A stretch of DNA of 64,000 bases from Molossus alvarezi (GCA_037176705.1 CM073886.1:1-64000); one strand, 5' to 3'. Positions 11,450-21,509 are shown, counted from the stretch's first letter. Notes: generated by a model not told the origin, from the letters alone. Numbers and translations: made by a program.

Positions 11450-11570
11450 AAAGCCTGCAGCACCCGGTATTCCCAGGCGGTCTCCCATCCAAGTACTAAC
11501 CGGGCCCGACCCTGCTTAGCTTCCCAGATCCCACGAGATCGGGCGCGTTCAGGGTGGTATGGCCGGAGAC
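11450..11570 (-). rRNA. RNA5S: 5S rRNA, copy 20
   Basis: Consensus 121 nt. Its 3' flank has G to A at 11446, between the mature end and the T-run. Spacer C-c-G-C with -13T. Confidence 0.97.
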
Positions 11571-12027
11571 GTTGGCGGCCGCTTCCAGGCGCCCTAAGGG
11601 TCCAGCGCCTGGGCTGGCAGCCCCCCGGGCAGCCCCCCGCGGCCGCCAGGCGGAGCGCGGACCGGCCCCTCTCAGCTCTCGGGGACCCAGGCGCGCGGTC
11701 CGTCCCGCCCAGCCTCGAACCAGGTCCTCACCGCGGAGCTCGGCAGGCCGCGCATGCGCAGTCCAGGGGCCGCAAGGTCTGCGCCTGGGGGGCCGTGGGT
11801 CCGCCCCACGGGGCTGCGCTGCCCCCCCGGCGGGCGCGGGCGCCCGCGAGTTGCGGCGCCTTGCGCGGCGGCCTGCTGGTGTGCTGCTGGGGCGTGGGGG
11901 GATCCCCTCTGGGCCCCAGATTCCCTCGCTCGGCCCCCGGCGTGGGCTGGGGCGCGTGCGTGCGTGGGCTGCGTGGCCCTCGGCCCGAAGCGCGGCAGGT
12001 GCGCAGCTGGCTGGCTGTGGGGGGACC

Positions 12028-12032
12028 AAAAA
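12028..12032 (-). terminator. Pol III T5 terminator displaced 9 bp from the 5S 3' end (example)
   Basis: The plus strand has AAAAA, read as TTTTT on the transcribed strand, after GGCCGCTCC. The mature 3' end itself carries only TTT followed by GG, too short to be an efficient vertebrate Pol III terminator. The same spacing recurs in the array; copy 8 has one extra base. Confidence 0.75.
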
Positions 12033-12041
12033 GGAGCGGCC

Positions 12042-12162
12042 AAAGCCTGCAGCACCCGGTATTCCCAGGCGGTCTCCCATCCAAGTACTAACCGGGCCCG
12101 ACCCTGCTTAGCTTCCCAGATCCCACGAGATCGGGCGCGTTCAGGGTGGTATGGCCGGAGAC
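12042..12162 (-). rRNA. RNA5S: 5S rRNA, copy 21 (described in full as the type copy)
   Basis: 5S rRNA is the small RNA of the large ribosomal subunit, made by RNA polymerase III from an internal type-1 promoter and bound by TFIIIA and ribosomal protein uL18 (family knowledge). The minus strand reads GTCTCCGGCCATACC at the 5' end and GGTGCTGCAGGCTTT at the 3' end, 121 nt. Relative to human 5S as I know it there are six substitutions: A5C, C39G, T40G, C46G, T69C and T114C. A5C with T114C replaces an A-U pair of helix I by C/C. C46G replaces G31-C46 of helix III by G/G. T69C turns a U-G pair of helix V into C-G. Box A (+50 to +64) and box C (+80 to +97) match human exactly. The gene ends in only TTT; the T5 run is at 12028-12032. 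Spacer C-a-G-C. A transcribed gene is likely but not proven. Confidence 0.97.
12066..12113 (-). promoter_or_regulatory. Internal type-1 Pol III promoter of 5S (example in copy 21)
   Basis: Using the box limits known for vertebrate 5S genes, box A is at 12099-12113 (AGCTAAGCAGGGTCG), the intermediate element at 12091-12096 (CCCGGT) and box C at 12066-12083 (TGGATGGGAGACCGCCTG). Boxes A and C match human. The intermediate element has C in place of T at +69. These are the TFIIIA/TFIIIC contact elements. The same arrangement is present in every consensus copy. Confidence 0.88.
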
Positions 12163-12182
12163 GTTGGCGGCCGCCTCCAGGC

Positions 12183-12192
12183 GCCCTAAGGG
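12183..12192 (-). promoter_or_regulatory. Upstream CCCTTAGGGC element at -21 to -30 (D-box-like)
   Basis: On the minus strand CCCTTAGGGC occupies -30 to -21 of every complete unit. Mammalian 5S genes have an upstream D box at a comparable distance, containing CTTGGGGC as I recall it, so this is a candidate counterpart. The match is partial. In terminal copy 77 the array breaks inside this element. Confidence 0.45.
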
Positions 12193-12295
12193 TCCAGCGC
12201 CTGGGCTGGCAGCCCCCCGGGCAGCCCCCCGCGGCCGCCAGGCGGAGCGCGGACCGGCCCCTCTCAGCTCTCGGGGACCCAGGCGCGCGGTCCGT

Positions 12296-12302
12296 CCCGC
12301 CC
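12296..12302. promoter_or_regulatory. GC box (CCCGCCC) in spacer (example)
   Basis: CCCGCCC, that is GGGCGGG on the minus strand, lies about 135 bp upstream of the 5S start next to the B-box-like motif. It is an Sp1-family core. In a spacer this GC-rich a chance match is quite possible. Confidence 0.35.
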
Positions 12303-12303
12303 A

Positions 12304-12312
12304 GCCTCGAAC
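12304..12312 (-). promoter_or_regulatory. B-box-like TFIIIC motif GTTCGAGGC in spacer (example)
   Basis: The minus strand reads GGTTCGAGGC, matching the relaxed B-box GWTCRANNC, 142-150 bp upstream of the 5S gene and on the same strand. No A box is visible on its 5' side and no tRNA-like T-arm can be folded, so it resembles an isolated (ETC-type) B box, or chance. Confidence 0.4.
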
Positions 12313-12340
12313 CAGGTCCTCACCGCGGAGCTCGGCAGGC

Positions 12341-12352
12341 CGCGCATGCGCA
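12341..12352. promoter_or_regulatory. NRF1-consensus palindrome CGCGCATGCGCA (example)
   Basis: Matches the NRF1 consensus YGCGCAYGCGCR at every position, 179-190 bp upstream of the 5S start. It recurs in the complete spacers I checked; one-base indels interrupt it upstream of copies 2 (near 1116) and 6 (near 3475). Occupancy is inference. Confidence 0.55.
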
Positions 12353-12633
12353 GTCCAGGGGCCGCAAGGTCTGCGCCTGGGGGGCCGTGGGTCCGCCCCA
12401 CGGGGCTGCGCTGCCCCACCGGCGGGCGCGGGCGCCCGCGAGTTGCGGCGCCTTGCGCGGCGGCCTGCTGGTGTGCTGCTGGGGCGTGGGGGGATCCCCT
12501 CTGGGCCCCAGATTCCCTCGCTCGGCCCCCGGCGTGGGCTGGGGCGCGTGCGTGCGTGGGCTGCGTGGCCCTCGGCCCGAAGCGCGGCAGGTGCGCAGCT
12601 GGCTGGCTGTGGGGGGACCAAAAAGGAGCGGCC

Positions 12634-12754
12634 AAAGCCTGCAGCACCCGGTATTCCCAGGCGGTCTCCCATCCAAGTACTAACCGGGCCCGACCCTGCT
12701 TAGCTTCCCAGATCCCACGAGATCGGGCGCGTTCAGGGTGGTATGGCCGGAGAC
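12634..12754 (-). rRNA. RNA5S: 5S rRNA, copy 22
   Basis: Consensus 121 nt. Spacer C-a-G-G with -13T. Confidence 0.97.
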
Positions 12755-13225
12755 GTTGGCGGCCGCTTCCAGGCGCCCTAAGGGTCCAGCGCCTGGGCTG
12801 GCAGCCCCCCGGGCAGCCCCCCGCGGCCGCCAGGCGGAGCGCGGACCGGCCCCTCTCAGCTCTCGGGGACCCAGGCGCGCGGTCCGTCCCGCCCAGCCTC
12901 GAACCAGGTCCTCACCGCGGAGCTCGGCAGGCCGCGCATGCGCAGTCCAGGGGCCGCAAGGTCTGCGCCTGGGGGGCCGTGGGTCCGCCCCACGGGGCTG
13001 CGCTGCCCCACCGGCGGGCGCGGGCGCCCGCGAGTTGCGGCGCCTTGCGCGGCGGCCTGCTGGTGTGCTGCTGGGGCGTGGGGGGATCCCCTCTGGGCCC
13101 CAGATTCCCTCGCTCGGGCCCCGGCGTGGGCTGGGGCGCGTGCGTGCGTGGGCTGCGTGGCCCTCGGCCCGAAGCGCGGCAGGTGCGCAGCTGGCTGGCT
13201 GTGGGGGGACCAAAAAGGAGCGGCC

Positions 13226-13346
13226 AAAGCCTGCAGCACCCGGTATTCCCAGGCGGTCTCCCATCCAAGTACTAACCGGGCCCGACCCTGCTTAGCTTCC
13301 CAGATCCCACGAGATCGGGCGCGTTCAGGGTGGTATGGCCGGAGAC
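13226..13346 (-). rRNA. RNA5S: 5S rRNA, copy 23
   Basis: Consensus 121 nt. Spacer C-a-G-G. Confidence 0.97.
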
Positions 13347-13817
13347 GTTGGCGGCCGCCTCCAGGCGCCCTAAGGGTCCAGCGCCTGGGCTGGCAGCCCC
13401 CCGGGCAGCCCCCCGCGGCCGCCAGGCGGAGCGCGGACCGGCCCCTCTCAGCTCTCGGGGACCCAGGCGCGCGGTCCGTCCCGCCCAGCCTCGAACCAGG
13501 TCCTCACCGCGGAGCTCGGCAGGCCGCGCATGCGCAGTCCAGGGGCCGCAAGGTCTGCGCCTGGGGGGCCGTGGGTCCGCCCCACGGGGCTGCGCTGCCC
13601 CACCGGCGGGCGCGGGCGCCCGCGAGTTGCGGCGCCTTGCGCGGCGGCCTGCTGGTGTGCTGCTGGGGCGTGGGGGGATCCCCTCTGGGCCCCAGATTCC
13701 CTCGCTCGGGCCCCGGCGTGGGCTGGGGCGCGTGCGTGCGTGGGCTGCGTGGCCCTCGGCCCGAAGCGCGGCAGGTGCGCAGCTGGCTGGCTGTGGGGGG
13801 ACCAAAAAGGAGCGGCC

Positions 13818-13938
13818 AAAGCCTGCAGCACCCGGTATTCCCAGGCGGTCTCCCATCCAAGTACTAACCGGGCCCGACCCTGCTTAGCTTCCCAGATCCC
13901 ACGAGATCGGGCGCGTTCAGGGTGGTATGGCCGGAGAC
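13818..13938 (-). rRNA. RNA5S: 5S rRNA, copy 24
   Basis: Consensus 121 nt. Spacer A-a-G-C. Confidence 0.97.
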
Positions 13939-14408
13939 GTTGGCGGCCGCCTCCAGGCGCCCTAAGGGTCCAGCGCCTGGGCTGGCAGCCCCCCGGGCAG
14001 CCCCCCCGGCCGCCAGGCGGAGCGCGGACCGGCCCCTCTCAGCTCTCGGGGACCCAGGCGCGCGGTCCGTCCCGCCCAGCCTCGAACCAGGTCCTCACCG
14101 CGGAGCTCGGCAGGCCGCGCATGCGCAGTCCAGGGGCCGCAAGGTCTGCGCCTGGGGGGCCGTGGGTCCGCCCCACGGGGCTGCGCTGCCCCACCGGCGG
14201 GCGCGGGCGCCCGCGAGTTGCGGCGCCTTGCGCGGCGGCCTGCTGGTGTGCTGCTGGGGCGTGGGGGGATCCCCTCTGGGCCCCAGATTCCCTCGCTCGG
14301 CCCCCGGCGTGGGCTGGGGCGCGTGCGTGCGTGGGCTGCGTGGCCCTCGGCCCGAAGCGCGGCAGGTGCGCAGCTGGCTGGCTGTGGGGGGACCAAAAAG
14401 GAGCGGCC

Positions 14409-14529
14409 AAAGCCTGCAGCACCCGGTATTCCCAGGCGGTCTCCCATCCAAGTACTAACCGGGCCCGACCCTGCTTAGCTTCCCAGATCCCACGAGATCG
14501 GGCGCGTTCAGGGTGGTATGGCCGGAGAC
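14409..14529 (-). rRNA. RNA5S: 5S rRNA, copy 25
   Basis: Consensus 121 nt. Spacer A-a-G-G, a combination not seen elsewhere in the window; it may be a recombinant between an A-a-G-C and a C-a-G-G unit. Confidence 0.97.
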
Positions 14530-14999
14530 GTTGGCGGCCGCCTCCAGGCGCCCTAAGGGTCCAGCGCCTGGGCTGGCAGCCCCCCGGGCAGCCCCCCCGG
14601 CCGCCAGGCGGAGCGCGGACCGGCCCCTCTCAGCTCTCGGGGACCCAGGCGCGCGGTCCGTCCCGCCCAGCCTCGAACCAGGTCCTCACCGCGGAGCTCG
14701 GCAGGCCGCGCATGCGCAGTCCAGGGGCCGCAAGGTCTGCGCCTGGGGGGCCGTGGGTCCGCCCCACGGGGCTGCGCTGCCCCACCGGCGGGCGCGGGCG
14801 CCCGCGAGTTGCGGCGCCTTGCGCGGCGGCCTGCTGGTGTGCTGCTGGGGCGTGGGGGGATCCCCTCTGGGCCCCAGATTCCCTCGCTCGGGCCCCGGCG
14901 TGGGCTGGGGCGCGTGCGTGCGTGGGCTGCGTGGCCCTCGGCCCGAAGCGCGGCAGGTGCGCAGCTGGCTGGCTGTGGGGGGACCAAAAAGGAGCGGCC

Positions 15000-15120
15000 A
15001 AAGCCTGCAGCACCCGGTATTCCCAGGCGGTCTCCCATCCAAGTACTAACCGGGCCCGACCCTGCTTAGCTTCCCAGATCCCACGAGATCGGGCGCGTTC
15101 AGGGTGGTATGGCCGGAGAC
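15000..15120 (-). rRNA. RNA5S: 5S rRNA, copy 26
   Basis: Consensus 121 nt. Spacer A-c-G-C. Opens the first copy of a six-unit block. Confidence 0.97.
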
Positions 15121-15590
15121 GTTGGCGGCCGCCTCCAGGCGCCCTAAGGGTCCAGCGCCTGGGCTGGCAGCCCCCCGGGCAGCCCCCCCGGCCGCCAGGC
15201 GGAGCGCGGACCGGCCCCTCTCAGCTCTCGGGGACCCAGGCGCGCGGTCCGTCCCGCCCAGCCTCGAACCAGGTCCTCACCGCGGAGCTCGGCAGGCCGC
15301 GCATGCGCAGTCCAGGGGCCGCAAGGTCTGCGCCTGGGGGGCCGTGGGTCCGCCCCACGGGGCTGCGCTGCCCCCCCGGCGGGCGCGGGCGCCCGCGAGT
15401 TGCGGCGCCTTGCGCGGCGGCCTGCTGGTGTGCTGCTGGGGCGTGGGGGGATCCCCTCTGGGCCCCAGATTCCCTCGCTCGGCCCCCGGCGTGGGCTGGG
15501 GCGCGTGCGTGCGTGGGCTGCGTGGCCCTCGGCCCGAAGCGCGGCAGGTGCGCAGCTGGCTGGCTGTGGGGGGACCAAAAAGGAGCGGCC

Positions 15591-15711
15591 AAAGCCTGCA
15601 GCACCCGGTATTCCCAGGCGGTCTCCCATCCAAGTACTAACCGGGCCCGACCCTGCTTAGCTTCCCAGATCCCACGAGATCGGGCGCGTTCAGGGTGGTA
15701 TGGCCGGAGAC
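15591..15711 (-). rRNA. RNA5S: 5S rRNA, copy 27
   Basis: Consensus 121 nt. Spacer C-c-G-C with -1C at 15712, directly against the transcription start. Confidence 0.97.
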
Positions 15712-16182
15712 CTTGGCGGCCGCCTCCAGGCGCCCTAAGGGTCCAGCGCCTGGGCTGGCAGCCCCCCGGGCAGCCCCCCGCGGCCGCCAGGCGGAGCGCG
15801 GACCGGCCCCTCTCAGCTCTCGGGGACCCAGGCGCGCGGTCCGTCCCGCCCAGCCTCGAACCAGGTCCTCACCGCGGAGCTCGGCAGGCCGCGCATGCGC
15901 AGTCCAGGGGCCGCAAGGTCTGCGCCTGGGGGGCCGTGGGTCCGCCCCACGGGGCTGCGCTGCCCCCCCGGCGGGCGCGGGCGCCCGCGAGTTGCGGCGC
16001 CTTGCGCGGCGGCCTGCTGGTGTGCTGCTGGGGCGTGGGGGGATCCCCTCTGGGCCCCAGATTCCCTCGCTCGGCCCCCGGCGTGGGCTGGGGCGCGTGC
16101 GTGCGTGGGCTGCGTGGCCCTCGGCCCGAAGCGCGGCAGGTGCGCAGCTGGCTGGCTGTGGGGGGACCAAAAAGGAGCGGCC

Positions 16183-16303
16183 AAAGCCTGCAGCACCCGG
16201 TATTCCCAGGCGGTCTCCCATCCAAGTACTAACCGGGCCCGACCCTGCTTAGCTTCCCAGATCCCACGAGATCGGGCGCGTTCAGGGTGGTATGGCCGGA
16301 GAC
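16183..16303 (-). rRNA. RNA5S: 5S rRNA, copy 28
   Basis: Consensus 121 nt. Spacer B-c-A-C; A at 16634 removes the GGATCC site that most units carry. Confidence 0.97.
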
Positions 16304-16774
16304 GTTGGCGGCCGCCTCCAGGCGCCCTAAGGGTCCAGCGCCTGGGCTGGCAGCCCCCCGGGCAGCCCCCCCCGGCCGCCAGGCGGAGCGCGGACCGGCC
16401 CCTCTCAGCTCTCGGGGACCCAGGCGCGCGGTCCGTCCCGCCCAGCCTCGAACCAGGTCCTCACCGCGGAGCTCGGCAGGCCGCGCATGCGCAGTCCAGG
16501 GGCCGCAAGGTCTGCGCCTGGGGGGCCGTGGGTCCGCCCCACGGGGCTGCGCTGCCCCCCCGGCGGGCGCGGGCGCCCGCGAGTTGCGGCGCCTTGCGCG
16601 GCGGCCTGCTGGTGTGCTGCTGGGGCGTGGGGGAATCCCCTCTGGGCCCCAGATTCCCTCGCTCGGCCCCCGGCGTGGGCTGGGGCGCGTGCGTGCGTGG
16701 GCTGCGTGGCCCTCGGCCCGAAGCGCGGCAGGTGCGCAGCTGGCTGGCTGTGGGGGGACCAAAAAGGAGCGGCC

Positions 16775-16895
16775 AAAGCCTGCAGCACCCGGTATTCCCA
16801 GGCGGTCTCCCATCCAAGTACTAACCGGGCCCGACCCTGCTTAGCTTCCCAGATCCCACGAGATCGGGCGCGTTCAGGGTGGTATGGCCGGAGAC
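16775..16895 (-). rRNA. RNA5S: 5S rRNA, copy 29
   Basis: Consensus 121 nt. Spacer C-a-G-G. Confidence 0.97.
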
Positions 16896-17366
16896 GTTGG
16901 CGGCCGCCTCCAGGCGCCCTAAGGGTCCAGCGCCTGGGCTGGCAGCCCCCCGGGCAGCCCCCCGCGGCCGCCAGGCGGAGCGCGGACCGGCCCCTCTCAG
17001 CTCTCGGGGACCCAGGCGCGCGGTCCGTCCCGCCCAGCCTCGAACCAGGTCCTCACCGCGGAGCTCGGCAGGCCGCGCATGCGCAGTCCAGGGGCCGCAA
17101 GGTCTGCGCCTGGGGGGCCGTGGGTCCGCCCCACGGGGCTGCGCTGCCCCACCGGCGGGCGCGGGCGCCCGCGAGTTGCGGCGCCTTGCGCGGCGGCCTG
17201 CTGGTGTGCTGCTGGGGCGTGGGGGGATCCCCTCTGGGCCCCAGATTCCCTCGCTCGGGCCCCGGCGTGGGCTGGGGCGCGTGCGTGCGTGGGCTGCGTG
17301 GCCCTCGGCCCGAAGCGCGGCAGGTGCGCAGCTGGCTGGCTGTGGGGGGACCAAAAAGGAGCGGCC

Positions 17367-17487
17367 AAAGCCTGCAGCACCCGGTATTCCCAGGCGGTCT
17401 CCCATCCAAGTACTAACCGGGCCCGACCCTGCTTAGCTTCCCAGATCCCACGAGATCGGGCGCGTTCAGGGTGGTATGGCCGGAGAC
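17367..17487 (-). rRNA. RNA5S: 5S rRNA, copy 30
   Basis: Consensus 121 nt. Spacer C-a-G-G with -13T. Confidence 0.97.
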
Positions 17488-17958
17488 GTTGGCGGCCGCT
17501 TCCAGGCGCCCTAAGGGTCCAGCGCCTGGGCTGGCAGCCCCCCGGGCAGCCCCCCGCGGCCGCCAGGCGGAGCGCGGACCGGCCCCTCTCAGCTCTCGGG
17601 GACCCAGGCGCGCGGTCCGTCCCGCCCAGCCTCGAACCAGGTCCTCACCGCGGAGCTCGGCAGGCCGCGCATGCGCAGTCCAGGGGCCGCAAGGTCTGCG
17701 CCTGGGGGGCCGTGGGTCCGCCCCACGGGGCTGCGCTGCCCCACCGGCGGGCGCGGGCGCCCGCGAGTTGCGGCGCCTTGCGCGGCGGCCTGCTGGTGTG
17801 CTGCTGGGGCGTGGGGGGATCCCCTCTGGGCCCCAGATTCCCTCGCTCGGGCCCCGGCGTGGGCTGGGGCGCGTGCGTGCGTGGGCTGCGTGGCCCTCGG
17901 CCCGAAGCGCGGCAGGTGCGCAGCTGGCTGGCTGTGGGGGGACCAAAAAGGAGCGGCC

Positions 17959-18079
17959 AAAGCCTGCAGCACCCGGTATTCCCAGGCGGTCTCCCATCCA
18001 AGTACTAACCGGGCCCGACCCTGCTTAGCTTCCCAGATCCCACGAGATCGGGCGCGTTCAGGGTGGTATGGCCGGAGAC
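17959..18079 (-). rRNA. RNA5S: 5S rRNA, copy 31
   Basis: Consensus 121 nt. Spacer C-a-G-G. Closes the first six-unit block. Confidence 0.97.
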
Positions 18080-18550
18080 GTTGGCGGCCGCCTCCAGGCG
18101 CCCTAAGGGTCCAGCGCCTGGGCTGGCAGCCCCCCGGGCAGCCCCCCGCGGCCGCCAGGCGGAGCGCGGACCGGCCCCTCTCAGCTCTCGGGGACCCAGG
18201 CGCGCGGTCCGTCCCGCCCAGCCTCGAACCAGGTCCTCACCGCGGAGCTCGGCAGGCCGCGCATGCGCAGTCCAGGGGCCGCAAGGTCTGCGCCTGGGGG
18301 GCCGTGGGTCCGCCCCACGGGGCTGCGCTGCCCCACCGGCGGGCGCGGGCGCCCGCGAGTTGCGGCGCCTTGCGCGGCGGCCTGCTGGTGTGCTGCTGGG
18401 GCGTGGGGGGATCCCCTCTGGGCCCCAGATTCCCTCGCTCGGGCCCCGGCGTGGGCTGGGGCGCGTGCGTGCGTGGGCTGCGTGGCCCTCGGCCCGAAGC
18501 GCGGCAGGTGCGCAGCTGGCTGGCTGTGGGGGGACCAAAAAGGAGCGGCC

Positions 18551-18671
18551 AAAGCCTGCAGCACCCGGTATTCCCAGGCGGTCTCCCATCCAAGTACTAA
18601 CCGGGCCCGACCCTGCTTAGCTTCCCAGATCCCACGAGATCGGGCGCGTTCAGGGTGGTATGGCCGGAGAC
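18551..18671 (-). rRNA. RNA5S: 5S rRNA, copy 32
   Basis: Consensus 121 nt. Spacer A-c-G-C, counterpart of copy 26 (3551 bp away). Confidence 0.97.
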
Positions 18672-19141
18672 GTTGGCGGCCGCCTCCAGGCGCCCTAAGG
18701 GTCCAGCGCCTGGGCTGGCAGCCCCCCGGGCAGCCCCCCCGGCCGCCAGGCGGAGCGCGGACCGGCCCCTCTCAGCTCTCGGGGACCCAGGCGCGCGGTC
18801 CGTCCCGCCCAGCCTCGAACCAGGTCCTCACCGCGGAGCTCGGCAGGCCGCGCATGCGCAGTCCAGGGGCCGCAAGGTCTGCGCCTGGGGGGCCGTGGGT
18901 CCGCCCCACGGGGCTGCGCTGCCCCCCCGGCGGGCGCGGGCGCCCGCGAGTTGCGGCGCCTTGCGCGGCGGCCTGCTGGTGTGCTGCTGGGGCGTGGGGG
19001 GATCCCCTCTGGGCCCCAGATTCCCTCGCTCGGCCCCCGGCGTGGGCTGGGGCGCGTGCGTGCGTGGGCTGCGTGGCCCTCGGCCCGAAGCGCGGCAGGT
19101 GCGCAGCTGGCTGGCTGTGGGGGGACCAAAAAGGAGCGGCC

Positions 19142-19262
19142 AAAGCCTGCAGCACCCGGTATTCCCAGGCGGTCTCCCATCCAAGTACTAACCGGGCCCG
19201 ACCCTGCTTAGCTTCCCAGATCCCACGAGATCGGGCGCGTTCAGGGTGGTATGGCCGGAGAC
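19142..19262 (-). rRNA. RNA5S: 5S rRNA, copy 33
   Basis: Consensus 121 nt. Spacer C-c-G-C with -1C at 19263, counterpart of copy 27. Confidence 0.97.
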
Positions 19263-19733
19263 CTTGGCGGCCGCCTCCAGGCGCCCTAAGGGTCCAGCGC
19301 CTGGGCTGGCAGCCCCCCGGGCAGCCCCCCGCGGCCGCCAGGCGGAGCGCGGACCGGCCCCTCTCAGCTCTCGGGGACCCAGGCGCGCGGTCCGTCCCGC
19401 CCAGCCTCGAACCAGGTCCTCACCGCGGAGCTCGGCAGGCCGCGCATGCGCAGTCCAGGGGCCGCAAGGTCTGCGCCTGGGGGGCCGTGGGTCCGCCCCA
19501 CGGGGCTGCGCTGCCCCCCCGGCGGGCGCGGGCGCCCGCGAGTTGCGGCGCCTTGCGCGGCGGCCTGCTGGTGTGCTGCTGGGGCGTGGGGGGATCCCCT
19601 CTGGGCCCCAGATTCCCTCGCTCGGCCCCCGGCGTGGGCTGGGGCGCGTGCGTGCGTGGGCTGCGTGGCCCTCGGCCCGAAGCGCGGCAGGTGCGCAGCT
19701 GGCTGGCTGTGGGGGGACCAAAAAGGAGCGGCC

Positions 19734-19854
19734 AAAGCCTGCAGCACCCGGTATTCCCAGGCGGTCTCCCATCCAAGTACTAACCGGGCCCGACCCTGCT
19801 TAGCTTCCCAGATCCCACGAGATCGGGCGCGTTCAGGGTGGTATGGCCGGAGAC
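19734..19854 (-). rRNA. RNA5S: 5S rRNA, copy 34
   Basis: Consensus 121 nt. Spacer B-c-A-C with A at 20185, counterpart of copy 28. Confidence 0.97.
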
Positions 19855-20325
19855 GTTGGCGGCCGCCTCCAGGCGCCCTAAGGGTCCAGCGCCTGGGCTG
19901 GCAGCCCCCCGGGCAGCCCCCCCCGGCCGCCAGGCGGAGCGCGGACCGGCCCCTCTCAGCTCTCGGGGACCCAGGCGCGCGGTCCGTCCCGCCCAGCCTC
20001 GAACCAGGTCCTCACCGCGGAGCTCGGCAGGCCGCGCATGCGCAGTCCAGGGGCCGCAAGGTCTGCGCCTGGGGGGCCGTGGGTCCGCCCCACGGGGCTG
20101 CGCTGCCCCCCCGGCGGGCGCGGGCGCCCGCGAGTTGCGGCGCCTTGCGCGGCGGCCTGCTGGTGTGCTGCTGGGGCGTGGGGGAATCCCCTCTGGGCCC
20201 CAGATTCCCTCGCTCGGCCCCCGGCGTGGGCTGGGGCGCGTGCGTGCGTGGGCTGCGTGGCCCTCGGCCCGAAGCGCGGCAGGTGCGCAGCTGGCTGGCT
20301 GTGGGGGGACCAAAAAGGAGCGGCC

Positions 20326-20446
20326 AAAGCCTGCAGCACCCGGTATTCCCAGGCGGTCTCCCATCCAAGTACTAACCGGGCCCGACCCTGCTTAGCTTCC
20401 CAGATCCCACGAGATCGGGCGCGTTCAGGGTGGTATGGCCGGAGAC
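20326..20446 (-). rRNA. RNA5S: 5S rRNA, copy 35
   Basis: Consensus 121 nt. Spacer C-a-G-G, counterpart of copy 29. Confidence 0.97.
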
Positions 20447-20917
20447 GTTGGCGGCCGCCTCCAGGCGCCCTAAGGGTCCAGCGCCTGGGCTGGCAGCCCC
20501 CCGGGCAGCCCCCCGCGGCCGCCAGGCGGAGCGCGGACCGGCCCCTCTCAGCTCTCGGGGACCCAGGCGCGCGGTCCGTCCCGCCCAGCCTCGAACCAGG
20601 TCCTCACCGCGGAGCTCGGCAGGCCGCGCATGCGCAGTCCAGGGGCCGCAAGGTCTGCGCCTGGGGGGCCGTGGGTCCGCCCCACGGGGCTGCGCTGCCC
20701 CACCGGCGGGCGCGGGCGCCCGCGAGTTGCGGCGCCTTGCGCGGCGGCCTGCTGGTGTGCTGCTGGGGCGTGGGGGGATCCCCTCTGGGCCCCAGATTCC
20801 CTCGCTCGGGCCCCGGCGTGGGCTGGGGCGCGTGCGTGCGTGGGCTGCGTGGCCCTCGGCCCGAAGCGCGGCAGGTGCGCAGCTGGCTGGCTGTGGGGGG
20901 ACCAAAAAGGAGCGGCC

Positions 20918-21038
20918 AAAGCCTGCAGCACCCGGTATTCCCAGGCGGTCTCCCATCCAAGTACTAACCGGGCCCGACCCTGCTTAGCTTCCCAGATCCC
21001 ACGAGATCGGGCGCGTTCAGGGTGGTATGGCCGGAGAC
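20918..21038 (-). rRNA. RNA5S: 5S rRNA, copy 36
   Basis: Consensus 121 nt. Spacer C-a-G-G with -13T, counterpart of copy 30. Confidence 0.97.
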
Positions 21039-21509
21039 GTTGGCGGCCGCTTCCAGGCGCCCTAAGGGTCCAGCGCCTGGGCTGGCAGCCCCCCGGGCAG
21101 CCCCCCGCGGCCGCCAGGCGGAGCGCGGACCGGCCCCTCTCAGCTCTCGGGGACCCAGGCGCGCGGTCCGTCCCGCCCAGCCTCGAACCAGGTCCTCACC
21201 GCGGAGCTCGGCAGGCCGCGCATGCGCAGTCCAGGGGCCGCAAGGTCTGCGCCTGGGGGGCCGTGGGTCCGCCCCACGGGGCTGCGCTGCCCCACCGGCG
21301 GGCGCGGGCGCCCGCGAGTTGCGGCGCCTTGCGCGGCGGCCTGCTGGTGTGCTGCTGGGGCGTGGGGGGATCCCCTCTGGGCCCCAGATTCCCTCGCTCG
21401 GGCCCCGGCGTGGGCTGGGGCGCGTGCGTGCGTGGGCTGCGTGGCCCTCGGCCCGAAGCGCGGCAGGTGCGCAGCTGGCTGGCTGTGGGGGGACCAAAAA
21501 GGAGCGGCC

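Larger units (their letters stand above)
12163..12633 (-). other. 5S intergenic spacer (type example)
   Basis: All ~470-bp gaps between 5S genes hold this sequence. From the gene outward (leftward transcription, so upstream) it has GCGGCCGC, the CCCTAAGGG element, a variable C-tract, a GC box, a B-box-like element and an NRF1-like palindrome. These are followed by GC-rich sequence with GCGTGCGTGCG and G-runs (GTGGGGGGATCCCC, TGTGGGGGGACC), then the next gene's T-run. No promoter TATA element and no conserved reading frame are visible. The C-tract and the three single-base sites vary between units as coded in the summary. Confidence 0.9.

Noticed and set aside
12183..12192. Telomeric sequence (TTAGGG on the minus strand of every unit)
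   Set aside because: A single hexamer per 592-bp unit inside CCCTTAGGGC, never in tandem.
12300..12360. A tRNA gene or tRNA-derived SINE around the B-box-like GTTCGAGGC
   Set aside because: No A box at the right distance, no T-arm or acceptor stem pairing, and no poly-A or tail repeat.
13530..16232. A 900-codon open frame on the plus strand across several 5S units, and many similar frames on both strands
   Set aside because: It runs through antisense 5S genes and spacers. It is open only because stops are rare in this GC-rich repeat, and its length changes with C-tract variants that shift frame. No domain is recognisable.
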